Shown here: positions 35,570 to 46,299 of the stretch, in pieces
Layout of the letters: each line of letters begins with the position of its first letter
How positions within the stretch are numbered: position 1 is the first letter of the stretch
DNA from: Apostichopus japonicus
Lineage: Eukaryota; Echinodermata; Holothuroidea; Aspidochirotida; Stichopodidae
Assembly: GCF_037975245.1 (NCBI RefSeq)
Contig: NC_092561.1
Coordinates: 2,833,501 to 2,897,500 of the forward strand
Reading direction: 5' to 3'
Length of the DNA: 64,000 nt
Notes under the pieces: generated by a model
Databases searched by the model: none
What the model saw: the letters and a program-made list of their open reading frames with translations, nothing else
Told to the model about the DNA's origin: nothing
Program-made: the position numbers and the translations under genes

Positions 35570-38489
35570 ATACAATCAGACAGAAAGAGACAGATCGAAA
35601 TATGGAAAGACTTAGAAAAGAAATTTTATTACATCAACTGCGAATATGACAACATTGGAGATTACAAAGATGTTCCGGAAGAAATTAATATACTTTTGAT
35701 TGGAAAAACTGGGTCCGGTAAAAGCGCCACTGGAAACACAATTATAGGAAAACCTTCCTTTAAAGAAAGTGGCTCCAGTGCGTCGGTGACTAAGACAATT
35801 GACATAAAAGACATTAAGGAAAGTAGATTTCATATTACTGTGATTGACACACCTGGTCTTTTTGACACGGCCAACGATTTTCAAAATGAAGATATGGTGC
35901 TTGAAATAGCGAAAACGTTGATCAACTTTAAGGGAGGAATCCATCTATTTCTGCTGGTTTTGGGTTCTACATCGAGATTCACGAAAGAGGAACAAGACAC
36001 TATTAAAGACATCGAGGTAAGTTCGATCGTTGTGAAGTGTAGAAGTTCGCACTTTTTAGAAAACTGCTTAGTTTTCTATACAGAAATTTCGAAGAACATA
36101 CAGAGATATAAACCACGTTAAAACAAAATGTGTGTTATTTTTATGAAGTTAAAGTTACATACACGCACATTGCCAAACACAAGCAAAGCAATGAAAAACG
36201 AAGAAAGGGACGAAATGTTTCTGATTATATCCTCCATATATTAAAATCGCCACCCAATACGTATTCTCCTTTCATACTACCTGTCGATTTACTTCTCGTG
36301 TACGTCACATTCATTTAATGTTTTATATTGTACCCAACCAGAAAGTCCTTGGTAAGAATATTTACCAGAATTGCCTCGTAGTTCTGACCAACGCTCGTGC
36401 AACATTTGGTTCTAACAAGTCGTTGCAAGAGTACGTCAAACAGGAAACGGAAGAAAAGGGCAAGTTTGCGAATCTACTAAAGCATGTCAACAATCGAATA
36501 ATAGCCGTTGAAAATGTTTTTGACGATGACATTTTGACAGATAAACATCGTCAGAAACTCCTTCATTGTTTTGCTCATTTTATACAAGAAAACAAAGGGT
36601 GTGTGTATTCCAACAAAGCGTTTGAAAACGTCAAGGCAAGAGTCGAGCAACTAGAGAAAGAACGAAAGAAAAGAATCGCCAGGGAATCCGAATTGACCCA
36701 TATGAAAACCACATTGCATAAATTTCTTGTGCACAACTATCTGAAGCATTTGACAGAGACACAACTCGACAACATACTTCCAAAGGTAAGGAAGGAGACA
36801 CTACACATCATGAAGAGTTCTGGGTTGGAGCAGTTACCTTTCATTACGAGTGAAGATGTCAAGACATACCTAGAAAAATTCGTTCTGGAAAATGAAGTAC
36901 TCATTGCAAAGTTAAAAGCCGTGAAAGTTCAAGAGGAGAAACTACAATTAGAATACGAAAAGAATCAACAGCGGCTGAAAAAAGAGGTGGAGAATAATAA
37001 AATGCAGAGCATTGTATTACCGTTGGTAAGTAACTACTTAAAAGAACAGTCCAAAGAAGAGTTAGAAAAGATAAAGCAAAACAAGCAACTAGGGTCTGTT
37101 AGATTTACTAATCAATTAATTGAGGCTCTTGAGTCTCAAAATGTGAATTTTGGCATTCAACACACTGAAAGCTTTATTCAGGCTACGTTCTTTGAAAATC
37201 AAACGCAAATCCAAGGGTACATAGATGGTAAAGTTTTAAAAGAACGTCTTGAAGCAAAGTCGAAACAACTGCAAGAGGTCCAAAGAGAACAGGAATTAAA
37301 CAGAATCGTGGAAAACCTAAAGAAAAACCTTTATGACAGTTTGGAAGGTAAAACTGACGAAGAGTTAGATCACCTTAAAACTGACTTGGGAGACAAAGAT
37401 GACTCTGTTCCGGGTAATTGGCAACCATTATTTACTGAACTTGTAGGTGATCAAATCGCAGGTTCTGATATAAGTTTCAACGAAGTAGCCAAATCGTTTG
37501 CAAAGCAGAATAATAATTGGCTTCGGAGTATCTTGGGAATCATGGTCGAAAAAAGAAAACAACAAACGCGAGCAAAATGTTTGCAGGAAAGTGAAGAGTT
37601 AAGGAATAGTGCCTTTAGTATCATTTCAACAATAATTAAAGAAAAACTAAAGTCTTACTTAACAGGTAAGAATACCAGTGAATTAGCAGAATTGGAGGCA
37701 CAGATAGGTAAACGTGAGGTTCCTAAAGATATCTTTTATAAAGTGTCTAAAAAGCTTACAAGTGCACAGCAACTGTCGTTGGGAAATGATGGAATAGAAG
37801 CTGAAATACTTAAACAAATCAAGGAGCATAACGAAGTTATTGAGGAATGTAAGTTAGAAGCAGGGAAATGCTTTGCGGGTTCCACTGAAGTTAAAATCAA
37901 AGAGAGGGACATCGATAAAATATCCAACGTGAGAGTAGATGATGAAATTCTTGTCTTTGACGAGAAAAGTAATCTATTCTATGATAAGGTTTATCTCATT
38001 TCACACGCCAGAGAAGATGAAAATATGACCTTCGTCCGGTTGCAAACATCTTCAGGTAAAGACCTGCGTATTTCACCAGGTCATTTATTGCCTGTTGGTA
38101 GTCTTGGTAGTAACGTTGCCGCTAAGGACGTATCCCTTGGTAACGTCATATTTACATTACAAGATGGTGTGATGATGCCTGACAAAGTTACCTCAGTAAC
38201 TTACGAGCTAGGTCGAGGAGCGTATTGCCCAATGACAATGCATGGGACTATTGTTGTCAATGACGTAGCAGCATCCTGTTATACAACTTTCTTCCCATCT
38301 CCTCTTGCTCACGCTTTGCTTTCTCCCATAAGACTCCTCTTCAGTTATTTACCTCTGCCTCTCTTTAATCGATTACTTCCATATGATACTGAGGAAGGGA
38401 TGCCGGTGCTGCTCCTAAAATGCCGTTCGATCGTCATCAGATGGCGTTCATTGTTTACAAGGAATGATAACCTAAGCAAAAGCGTATAA
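35570..38489 (+). CDS. AIG1 GTPase with helical repeats and C-terminal Hedgehog-type Hint domain, gene B
   Basis: Two exons are seen, 35570-36016 and 36342-38489, joined in phase 0, giving 864 residues; the N-terminal exon is not settled. The AIG1 domain has the P-loop GKTGSGKS at 45-52, DTPG at 93-96, TNAR in the G4 position near 165 and NRIIAVEN near 200. Residues about 272-655 are helical and coiled-coil with four repeats. Residues 659-864 are a full Hog domain starting CFAGSTEV. Hog domains cut the peptide bond before their first Cys by N-S acyl shift, and in Hedgehog pass the thioester to cholesterol. Here the cargo would be a GTPase. A possible polyadenylation signal AATAAA is at 39099. 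The acceptor at 36341 is weak. I know no described protein with this layout. Confidence 0.8.
36342..37868 (+). other. Helical repeat region of gene B (end of AIG1 plus four repeats)
   Basis: Counting from exon 3, residues 1-100 complete AIG1. Repeats of about 70-85 residues start near residues 124 (LHKFLVHNYLKHLTETQLDN), 223 (SIVLPLVSNYLKEQSKEELE), 322 (IVENLKKNLYDSLEGKTDEE) and 427 (IISTIIKEKLKSYLTGKNTS). Each has the core hydrophobic-x3-L-x3-T/S-x3-E-L/I and a later F/V-rich helix. Charged linkers (LEKERKKRIARE, QEEKLQLEYEKNQQRLKKE) look like coiled coil. I do not recognise the repeat as a named family. Confidence 0.65.
37869..38486 (+). other. Hedgehog-type Hint (Hog) domain of gene B
   Basis: 206 codons, the usual size of a Hedgehog autoprocessing domain. 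In order: catalytic Cys in KCFAGSTEV; VDDEILVFDE; VYLISHA, where Hedgehog has its cholesterol-activating Asp; the T-x-x-H block as ISPGHLLPV; the late block GAYCPMTMHGTIVVNDVAAS followed by CY; and a hydrophobic tail LAHALLSPIRLLFSYL like the start of the Hedgehog sterol-recognition region. The Cys, the block His and the late Cys are kept. Thr is replaced by Ser and the Asp by His. Confidence 0.85.
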
Positions 38490-39098
38490 GTGTTGAAACG
38501 AGCTGCTAGGGCCGTAACAATTCCTTGATAATATTGCGTAACCGCTTTCTTCGTTTTTGTGGAGAAAAGTGGAATTTACACAACAGTTGCTTGTCAATTG
38601 CATTTTCTTTGATATTAGCAAACAAATGTTTTGACTCGCTTAATATTTGTACAGTCTGATTAAGAGGTTTGTAAAAAGCAAGTATATGAGAAAGCACACA
38701 TGTCCAAGAACTTGAGAAAATCAAGTTTGTTAAGTGTTATTTATAATTGTTTATAGTCTTCCAACCTGTACAAAAGAAGTAAACCTTACAATACCATCTT
38801 CTTTGTTTGTTTTACAAACACTTCTAATGTCTTGAGTGCGATTACGCGATGTCACAGTTGTTTATTTTTACGTAATTATTAATTATTCGATGTATTACCG
38901 TAGTAGTTAATACAGGAAGGTTTGTATTTGTATTTACAGTTCACCATTTCTTTTCTTTTCTTAACTCTTTATTCTCGTTTTGTAGCGAAAATTGATATTA
39001 CTTTTCTTTCACACCAAAGTTCCACTTTTCCTTTCTTAATTGACTAGAACTTGAAAAGTACTTAACATTATATTTTTCAACTTGCATTATTTCTAATT

Positions 39099-39104
39099 AA
39101 TAAA
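39099..39104 (+). promoter_or_regulatory. Possible polyadenylation signal of gene B
   Basis: AATAAA lies 610 bases after the stop codon in AT-rich sequence. There is no transcript evidence. Confidence 0.35.
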
Positions 39105-39595
39105 TCATATTGTCATTAATGTCCCATAGACATGGACGTAAAATTTAGCAAAACATTCTTTTTTTAATTCCAAAATTAAAGTTTGTTACCTTCTGCGTCA
39201 ACCATTGATGAGATCAATGTAATACCACATGAGGTTACACTTCCATGGTAGTACGTTTAGTTAAATGTTATTTAATTCATTGACCTTGCTGAACAGTGAG
39301 GGTGCACATGTTAAGTACGATTGGTAGTCCTAGCAGCGATGTGTAAAACATCGCTGGTTTTGGTGTTTATTAATATCGTATTAAATGTATAAGATAGTAA
39401 CACAGTTTATGACTACTGTTAAACACGTAAACTAATCAGTAACAGAAAGACAAATATATACCTTGCATTCATTAGCTGGTGTGCATTAATATGAGACAAT
39501 ATACGACCACGTCTTTCACAAAAGATCCGACCACGCCACCTACACTTAAATATTAAATTACTCTCAGTATGCAAAATGCAATTCGATAGATACAA

Positions 39596-40285
39596 TTTAG
39601 TACAATATCTAACGTAATATGCCTACCTATACGTTTACTATAGATACATTCCAAACTTTTGAATTATGAATGTAGTAAATCTTATCATTCATCTCCATGA
39701 AGAAGTCTTTGGATCTGTTAGTTTGAATAAGTGGTCGAGTAGTAGACCTAGACCAAATGATAGAAATTGTTCAGCCAAATTAGTTTTGTTGTATTTTATA
39801 CCTGTGATAGAAGTAGTTTCGTTAGTAGTTTAGTATTTGACTCGGGCAATTAAACCACGTATGGAGGCAACACGGTATTTTAAAAAGCAACGTAATTAGA
39901 ACAATGTGATGTTGTTTAATCGGTTAAAGTTATGATAAAAAGTACTAATGATTATTCAGAAAATACATAAAAAACATGTACATTTGTAAAAGGGTCAAAT
40001 TCCGGACAAGTTTTCTTCTGCATCCATCGTTTGGAATTATGGATGTAGTCAATCTTTCCTTTCATCTCTATTAAGAAATCGTTTGCTCTGTTAGTTTGAA
40101 TTTGTCTAATTAATGTCAATATAAAGAGGTCGAGTAGTAGACCTAGACCAAATGATAGAAATATTTCAGCCAAATTACATTTGTTGTATATTATGCTTGT
40201 GATAGAAGTAGTTTCGTTAGTTGTTTAGTATTTGACAATTTAACCACGTATGGAGGCAACACGCCGTATTTTTGATATATTTTTA
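39596..40285. repeat. Tandem duplicate in the 3' flank of gene B
   Basis: Two diverged copies of about 280 bp lie head to tail, at 39640-39900 and 40020-40280. Each runs from GAATTATGAATGTAGT through GTCGAGTAGTAGACCTAGAC to CCACGTATGGAGGCAACACG. A third copy opens the window (1-350). Confidence 0.8.
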
Positions 40286-43200
40286 AATTTCATTTTTAGC
40301 TTTTTTACAATGAATTGTAATTTTGCACTTATTTCTAATATTTAATCCCTTTTTAATAATTAAATGAACTTTAGACCCAGCTTGTTTATGTAACGTCGCT
40401 TATATGAATAACCTTACTTCATTTGTACTGAATTCAGTAATTCACTATGTAGCTGCATCATGAAATCTAATAAACGAATGTTGTTCATCTCAACACGCTC
40501 TGTTAATTATCATTTGCATAACTGGTCTTATTCACTGCATTGATTTATATCCTAGAAGGCGAATCCCAGCCAAGGTGAAGCCTATGTATTGGACCTAAAT
40601 TTCCCATTCATTCTTCATCTGAAAATGAAAGCGAAAGCATGCATTTCCGACGTACGTAACAATGCTAGCACTTACTTCAGTTCCGTAGGTTACAGATAGC
40701 TGAACCAAAGATGGGTCCTCATCTCAAATGTTTCATTTCAAATTTTGCAGTATTTCAAAGATGGCACCGAATAACTTAACAGCATTGTTTTAGGTTACCA
40801 AGGGGACGGCCATTATCCCGGTCTTAATAATGGAGAATTAATTTAACAAGTATAGGGCTTTTCACATTCTTGCATGAGAAGAATTTCTTATCCGTTCAAG
40901 AAAACTGTCATCTGCTCATTTGCTTGAATGTGATGGTGCGAGGTATAATTTGCATATATGGAAAACTACTGTGCGAGCTACCCCAAGCATTCTTTTGAAA
41001 AACACTGGGACGGCTAGACAATGGTAGTACCTGCACAAGTTTTTCATTCCTGACGTCATTTGATTTCTCAAATTGGAGAGTTAGATATGTTTGTCACTGT
41101 GATGCGTTGACATGGACCATGGTCTCGAATAACAGGACAAAGCCGACGGCAAACTGTCATCTATACTCCCTACTTTCACGTAATGCACTCAAACATTATG
41201 CGAAAACGACGGTAGCAACTATCGTACACCATTTGACCTCATTCCTTTCTCAATCAAAATTTTAAGTTTATTATCAAATATGAATCATGGCTCAAAAGTT
41301 GCCCGAGACTCTCTAGTGGGTATTTGGGTCAGAAGACAGCCATTGACCAATTGAGGGGAATTGCATAAGGATCCTTACGATGAGCTAGTCGTACTGCTTA
41401 ACTAATGATCTCATGAAACGTTCCGTTTCTCTCATTTCAAAGATATTTTGGATTACAACGCTTTCATTAGGCTGGATTATTTACATTTACTTTTCTGACT
41501 AAAATCACACTTTTTCCGAATTGATCATAAATAGTAACAGAAAGTAATCTCGTGGACAAGTTTGCTGGGTGTCTGGTGACTATAACCTGCAGAAGAAAGA
41601 CTGGTTCTCAGTGACTGTTCATAAACTTGTTTTTTCTTCGTAATCGTTTATTGAACCCTAAGACATATTTTACGGCCCACCCATCAATAATGCGCAGATT
41701 CGGGGTGTAGGAATTTACAACCTCACCCCTTTGCCATTCAAATACCAAAGAATAAATCACTACAACCTTCCATGTCACGTAATTCCATTTTACGTCTAAG
41801 CTTAACATGTTTTTTGGACCTACATGGGCGTCGGTTACATTGGGGAGGAGTTCTGAGGGCTCCCTGTTTTCATCGCACCCAGGGTCAAACCCTCTAGATT
41901 ATAACATTCCGGGTCCCTTCCTCCAATGGGAAAAAACAGTGTTGCTTATTATGTAGGATTGGATGGACGAGAGGGCCGGTGATGGGGTAGGAGAGGAAAA
42001 GATGATTCAACAACCATGAACACCATTTAACACTTCAAAGCTGGTCACACTATTATCGTTATTTGAATAAACGAAATATTCTTATTAAGATAAAATATTA
42101 TATAAAATTCCCCTTAATCTTCGAGAGCAAGCTTTTGATACTTCAGGTGAAACCAAAGACAAATATTCAGAAAATATATCGGTGAATAAAAACGGTCATA
42201 CCAGCCGCTATCGGTCTCATTTAGTTACTATGCCATACGGCTACATGCTCCAAAGTACAATCTTCTACAGTACTTCACAAAACTTCCATTTTCTTTAAAA
42301 CACATTTCCAAAATTCATTTATTCAAGATGAGTATTAAAGAAAGGGGAAGAAGCAACAAAATATGATGAGCTTGAACTGTTTTATTTATTCCATCAGATC
42401 AGAACTAACAGGCAAAAATAGATGGTATATATTAAAAAGTGAATAAAACTGACCATTTACCCTCAAATAAAACAGTGTTAACAGTCGAACATGGAGGGAT
42501 GAAATGCAATATTTAAATGAATTAACTGTTTCTTAACATGGGGGAGAACACAAAAGCCTGAGTTATAATGAGCCTCATCTCTATTCACATGTCTCTGACT
42601 TGACCACTACTCACGAGATGAACCAAAATTTGTTGAGATTCTGTCTTTTGTCCAATAATTACATAAATGGTGAAGAGTGAGGTAAGAGCTATTTATATTA
42701 TCGGATACTGCTTAAGCAGTAGGTTAAAATCAAGGCTGATCAGGGCCAAATAAAACTTTACTTCTTCCTGTTTAAACCTTTTACCTATCCATAAAAAAAT
42801 TATTGCATTCGTCTTAAACAATTAATGAAAATACAAGCCAGTGATTGATAGCCAAATCACAATATGAACAGTATCAAGCTCACTTTTGGAATAAAATGAG
42901 CACCAACATAGCAAAGGTAGGTGTCTTCCGCAATATTGAAAAAAGCCATTAACTGTTAGACATCCTGTATGATGGTTTATACCAAGATAAAACAAAGCAC
43001 ACAGGGAGAGGTGTGTATGATGCGAATTTAAGTAGTTTATCAGAAATTTAAGAAATATTGCATTTACAGTTTTCAACATCAATTTGGTTGTTAATGGCGG
43101 AGAGCGTTAAAGTACAGTGCATTTTACGATTAATCTGTAGCTGCATATGATCAAATTTCTTTTCTATTTTGCCCAGCATCTTTAGATCAAACCACAGTCT

Positions 43201-43415
43201 CATAGGATATGGTTAGTGAAGAAATGAATTATAAAATTAAATGCATCTTGTGAATGTATTTGGCAACAATAGAGTTAGCACACAGACAAAAAAAATGTAG
43301 TTTTTTTTTTCATTGTGATGAAGTTCTATGTACAGAAAACATTGACAGCAAAGCAAGTTTATTTAATATTTGGGAAATGGAGCTTGAATTTTGTTCTGAC
43401 TGAATAAGCGTTAGT
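40286..43415. other. No recognised gene
   Basis: AT-rich, short frames only. A CG-rich patch near 41825-41935 looks like part of a transposon but has no partner. Confidence 0.4.
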
Positions 43416-43420
43416 TACAT

Positions 43421-43461
43421 ATATATATATATATATATATATCACATATATATATATATAT

Positions 43462-43499
<38 letters not shown>

Positions 43500-43508
43500 T
43501 TACTAATG

Positions 43509-43540
<32 letters not shown>

Positions 43541-43548
43541 CATTAGTA
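43421..43548. repeat. TA microsatellite ending in a perfect palindrome
   Basis: Three (AT)n tracts are separated by TCAC and AAGTTACTAATGCT. The last 48 bases (43501-43548) are a perfect palindrome: TACTAATGCT, (AT)14, AGCATTAGTA. Confidence 0.95.
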
Positions 43549-43777
43549 TACACATGGCTTATGTGATGTTAAAGTAATGAGTTCATATAATTATGCAAAC
43601 GATAAACATACTTATAATTCAAATTTGATCAATACATCTGGCAAAATGCAAGTACTGATTTAAATATATTGTAAACTCATGTAAGGTAAGGTATCATACT
43701 GAAACACACTTTTATTTTTCTAAAGACCTTCAATATTCTCAACTGAGCAACAAAAGGATTGCAGAACAAATAGCCTA

Positions 43778-43817
43778 GCCCCTCCCTCCCCACCCCACCC
43801 CACCCCACCATCCCCCA
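43778..43817 (-). other. G-quadruplex candidate
   Basis: The minus strand has five runs of four G separated by T or A (GGGGTGGGGTGGGGTGGGGA), with GGGAGGGG beyond. This meets the usual four-run rule. Confidence 0.6.
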
Positions 43818-43819
43818 CT

Positions 43820-44635
43820 TCATACTTCTGCACTCATATTGACATCACGCTACAGCTAGTACTGTGCTAGCAAGTTGATCAAAAGTAACACTTATGATAT
43901 AAACTTCTTCGTGATTTTCTCAAATTCAAAAAGTTTAAATTAACCAGAGTGGAAACGGAATTTTGAGAATGTGCAGCAAAATAAAATTAATACATTAAGC
44001 ACATTTAAGCAGTTTAGCCTGCTGGGTAAACCCCCATCTGCTTTGATCTACAAAATCGCCAAGCAAAGCCTGGGTCTCATGTGTGACCACTTCTTGACAA
44101 AGAGACATGACAAGTTGAAGGAAATCCTTCATTCATTCAAAGCGAGAAGCAACTTCAGTACAACATCTTTGAAAGACGATTTTTTATTATACACATATAT
44201 GGCTGCATACTTTGCTCATAATTGAGTTCTGAGAGCCTGGAGAGAGCTCACGCCAGGAAAACAGAATCCAAAAATAAATAATTTATGTTCTATGTGGCCT
44301 AGTAGTGGAATTCCCAAGCAAAGATAATGTTGAGGCACATCCAACACAGTCACTTATAATATAGGTACCCCACCACTATTATAGTGCGTGTCCGCCTGAG
44401 AGGTTACAAACCATTTTCGGGAAATATTGCCCTTAATTAATAATTATAATCAGGTAGTGATTTTTACGACTTTTAAGCAACCACGAATGTGGGAGAAGCC
44501 CGTAAGGGCTTAAAGATTACAACTTACACGTCGGGGGCTTCCAACTCAACATTTTAAGCTCAATTGTGGGATCTTTTCAATTTAGAAAGTCATTTTAGAC
44601 AGGAAAACCGTAGTTTGCTCTTGGATGAAAAACCC
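43820..44635. other. No recognised gene
   Basis: An 84-codon plus frame at 43971-44225 shows no known domain. Confidence 0.35.
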
Positions 44636-44639
44636 ACCT

Positions 44640-44713
44640 TACTATGACCCGGCTATAAGCCTAAGCCTCATTGCTTCAAATGCTACCGCCATAATCCATT
44701 CGGCCACAGAACC
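44640..44713 (-). repeat. tRNA-like sequence, probable SINE head
   Basis: The minus strand starts GGTTCTGTGGCCGAATGG. TGGCCGAATGG matches the pol III A box exactly (44696-44706) and is placed as in Leu/Ser-type tRNAs. The expected B box is degenerate (GGGTCATAG) and the acceptor stem does not close, so it is not a working tRNA gene. Confidence 0.4.
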
Positions 44714-46094
44714 GATCATTTGACCTAGTGTTTTTGCATTTTCTGAGTCATTTCTTGGATGTTGAAGAGAACGAATTGAACTACTGATGGTCTAAGTAGT
44801 TTGAAAAGAGTTTGAAACCTGCAGCTATGCTCTAGCGGCCTTGGGAAGTGACAAGTGTAGTGTGAAATTGGGCTGTTAATTCTGGTGCGACACCTGCATA
44901 CCCATTGTTACACTGTATCGATAACACAAAACATGCCGTCACATAGCCTATATGCGCCATGAAGTCAAGTGTGACTTTTCTTCCATTGTGCTACAGTTCA
45001 ACCGGTTGAAAAGGCAATTATGCAGTCCGAGATATTTTGTTCAACTAAAGTGCACTTTGTTATATCAGGGAGCGTGGAGACGGAGAAGGGGGGAGGGCTA
45101 GGGGACTTGAGCCCCTCCCAATTGTTTTGCCATGGAAATTTGGTCCATCTTTTCACTCATAAGTGGGTGGGTTTTTTTTCCTCAAAAAAAGGAAATAATA
45201 GAAGTGTACTATGAGCCCATTGTACCGATTGATCAGCCCCTCCCACTTCAAAATTATCTCTGCGGTCCCCGAATATGTTGGAATCATGGGAGCAAATTCC
45301 AGGGGTGGGAGTAGTACCTCCACTATTTGTTATGGGATTATGGTGTACACAATTCCTTAAATCCCGTCCCTCCTTCAATTCCAAAGACGGTGGTTTATAA
45401 TAGATCGTGGTCCAGAATCAGGTTCCATGCATCCTAATCGAGGTAAGGATAGAAAAAAAAACTTGCCAGAAGAAATTATTTTGCGAGCCCGTATGTAAGA
45501 CTCAGCAAAAGTCGAACTAATTCTTCCGAGTTAAGCGTTCCTTCATGCATTCCTTACGTTCAAGTCAATTTAAATGAAGTCGTTGTGTAGTTGCGAAACT
45601 TCATAGAGTGATGAACGACCCATATCTACTTTTGCAGTGTACTTAGCTCATGTAAAATGCAATTCAAGTTTTTACATACAGCAAAATTTACCATGAAAAG
45701 CGAGAATTAAAGCATCTCCCTGGGTGTACGTGCGGTGAGCTTATGAAAGTCATCCCGTAGCCATACAGTTAGGCCACCAGATTATGACAACAACACATCA
45801 TAACAATTATCTGGATGTTTCTATGTTATTCCTTGCATGTAGCCGACGTACTAATTAGGAAAAATACATTTTCAAAATAAAAATTAGATAAAAGAAGATA
45901 TTTTGTTAATAACTGCCCAATAGAGCAAGTCTTGAATTCAGAATCCCTACAACCTCTAGCCATATCTCTGTCCATATTCATAGCTATATTACAACATGGA
46001 AGTATTACCCCCACAGCGGTGAAAGGTTTGTACATGGTCAGGGTAATACTTCTATTGTTTGTAGAATCATGGAGCTAAAGACCGATTTTAGCCT
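44714..46094. other. No recognised gene; GC-rich repeat-like patch
   Basis: 45065-45330 has G-runs and C-runs (GGAGAAGGGGGGAGGGCTAG and CCCCTCCCACTTC) like the MITEs elsewhere in the window, but I could not pair termini or a target duplication. Confidence 0.35.
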
Positions 46095-46106
46095 CATGGT
46101 ACAATA

Positions 46107-46287
46107 CTTTTCAAGGAAAGGTCGCACAGAAAAGAACCTGGGCACGAAACCCAAACTACCAAACGACTGATCCGCTCTCAACCCCAGTCCCCTTGCATCG
46201 GGACTGTGACTGTGTGATCATCGTCGGGTGTGTATCACCACTCCCCTCGAAAGGGAACAGATGCAACACATGATCTTAGCCGAAAGG
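46107..46287 (-). mobile_element. U2-snRNA-derived SINE, copy 1
   Basis: The minus strand begins GCCTTTCGGCTAAGATCATG and runs to ATCTGTTC, matching the 5' end of U2 snRNA (about 30 of 34 positions). The rest of the unit is the same as at 53104 and is not U2. The flanks repeat as CATGGTACAATA (46095-46106) and CATGGTAAAATA (46288-46299). Only a short T run remains of the A tail. Confidence 0.75.
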
Positions 46288-46299
46288 CATGGTAAAATA

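Noticed and set aside
37869-38486. A true Hedgehog ligand gene
   Set aside because: There is no Hedge signalling domain and no signal peptide; the Hog part follows GTPase and helical repeats in one frame.
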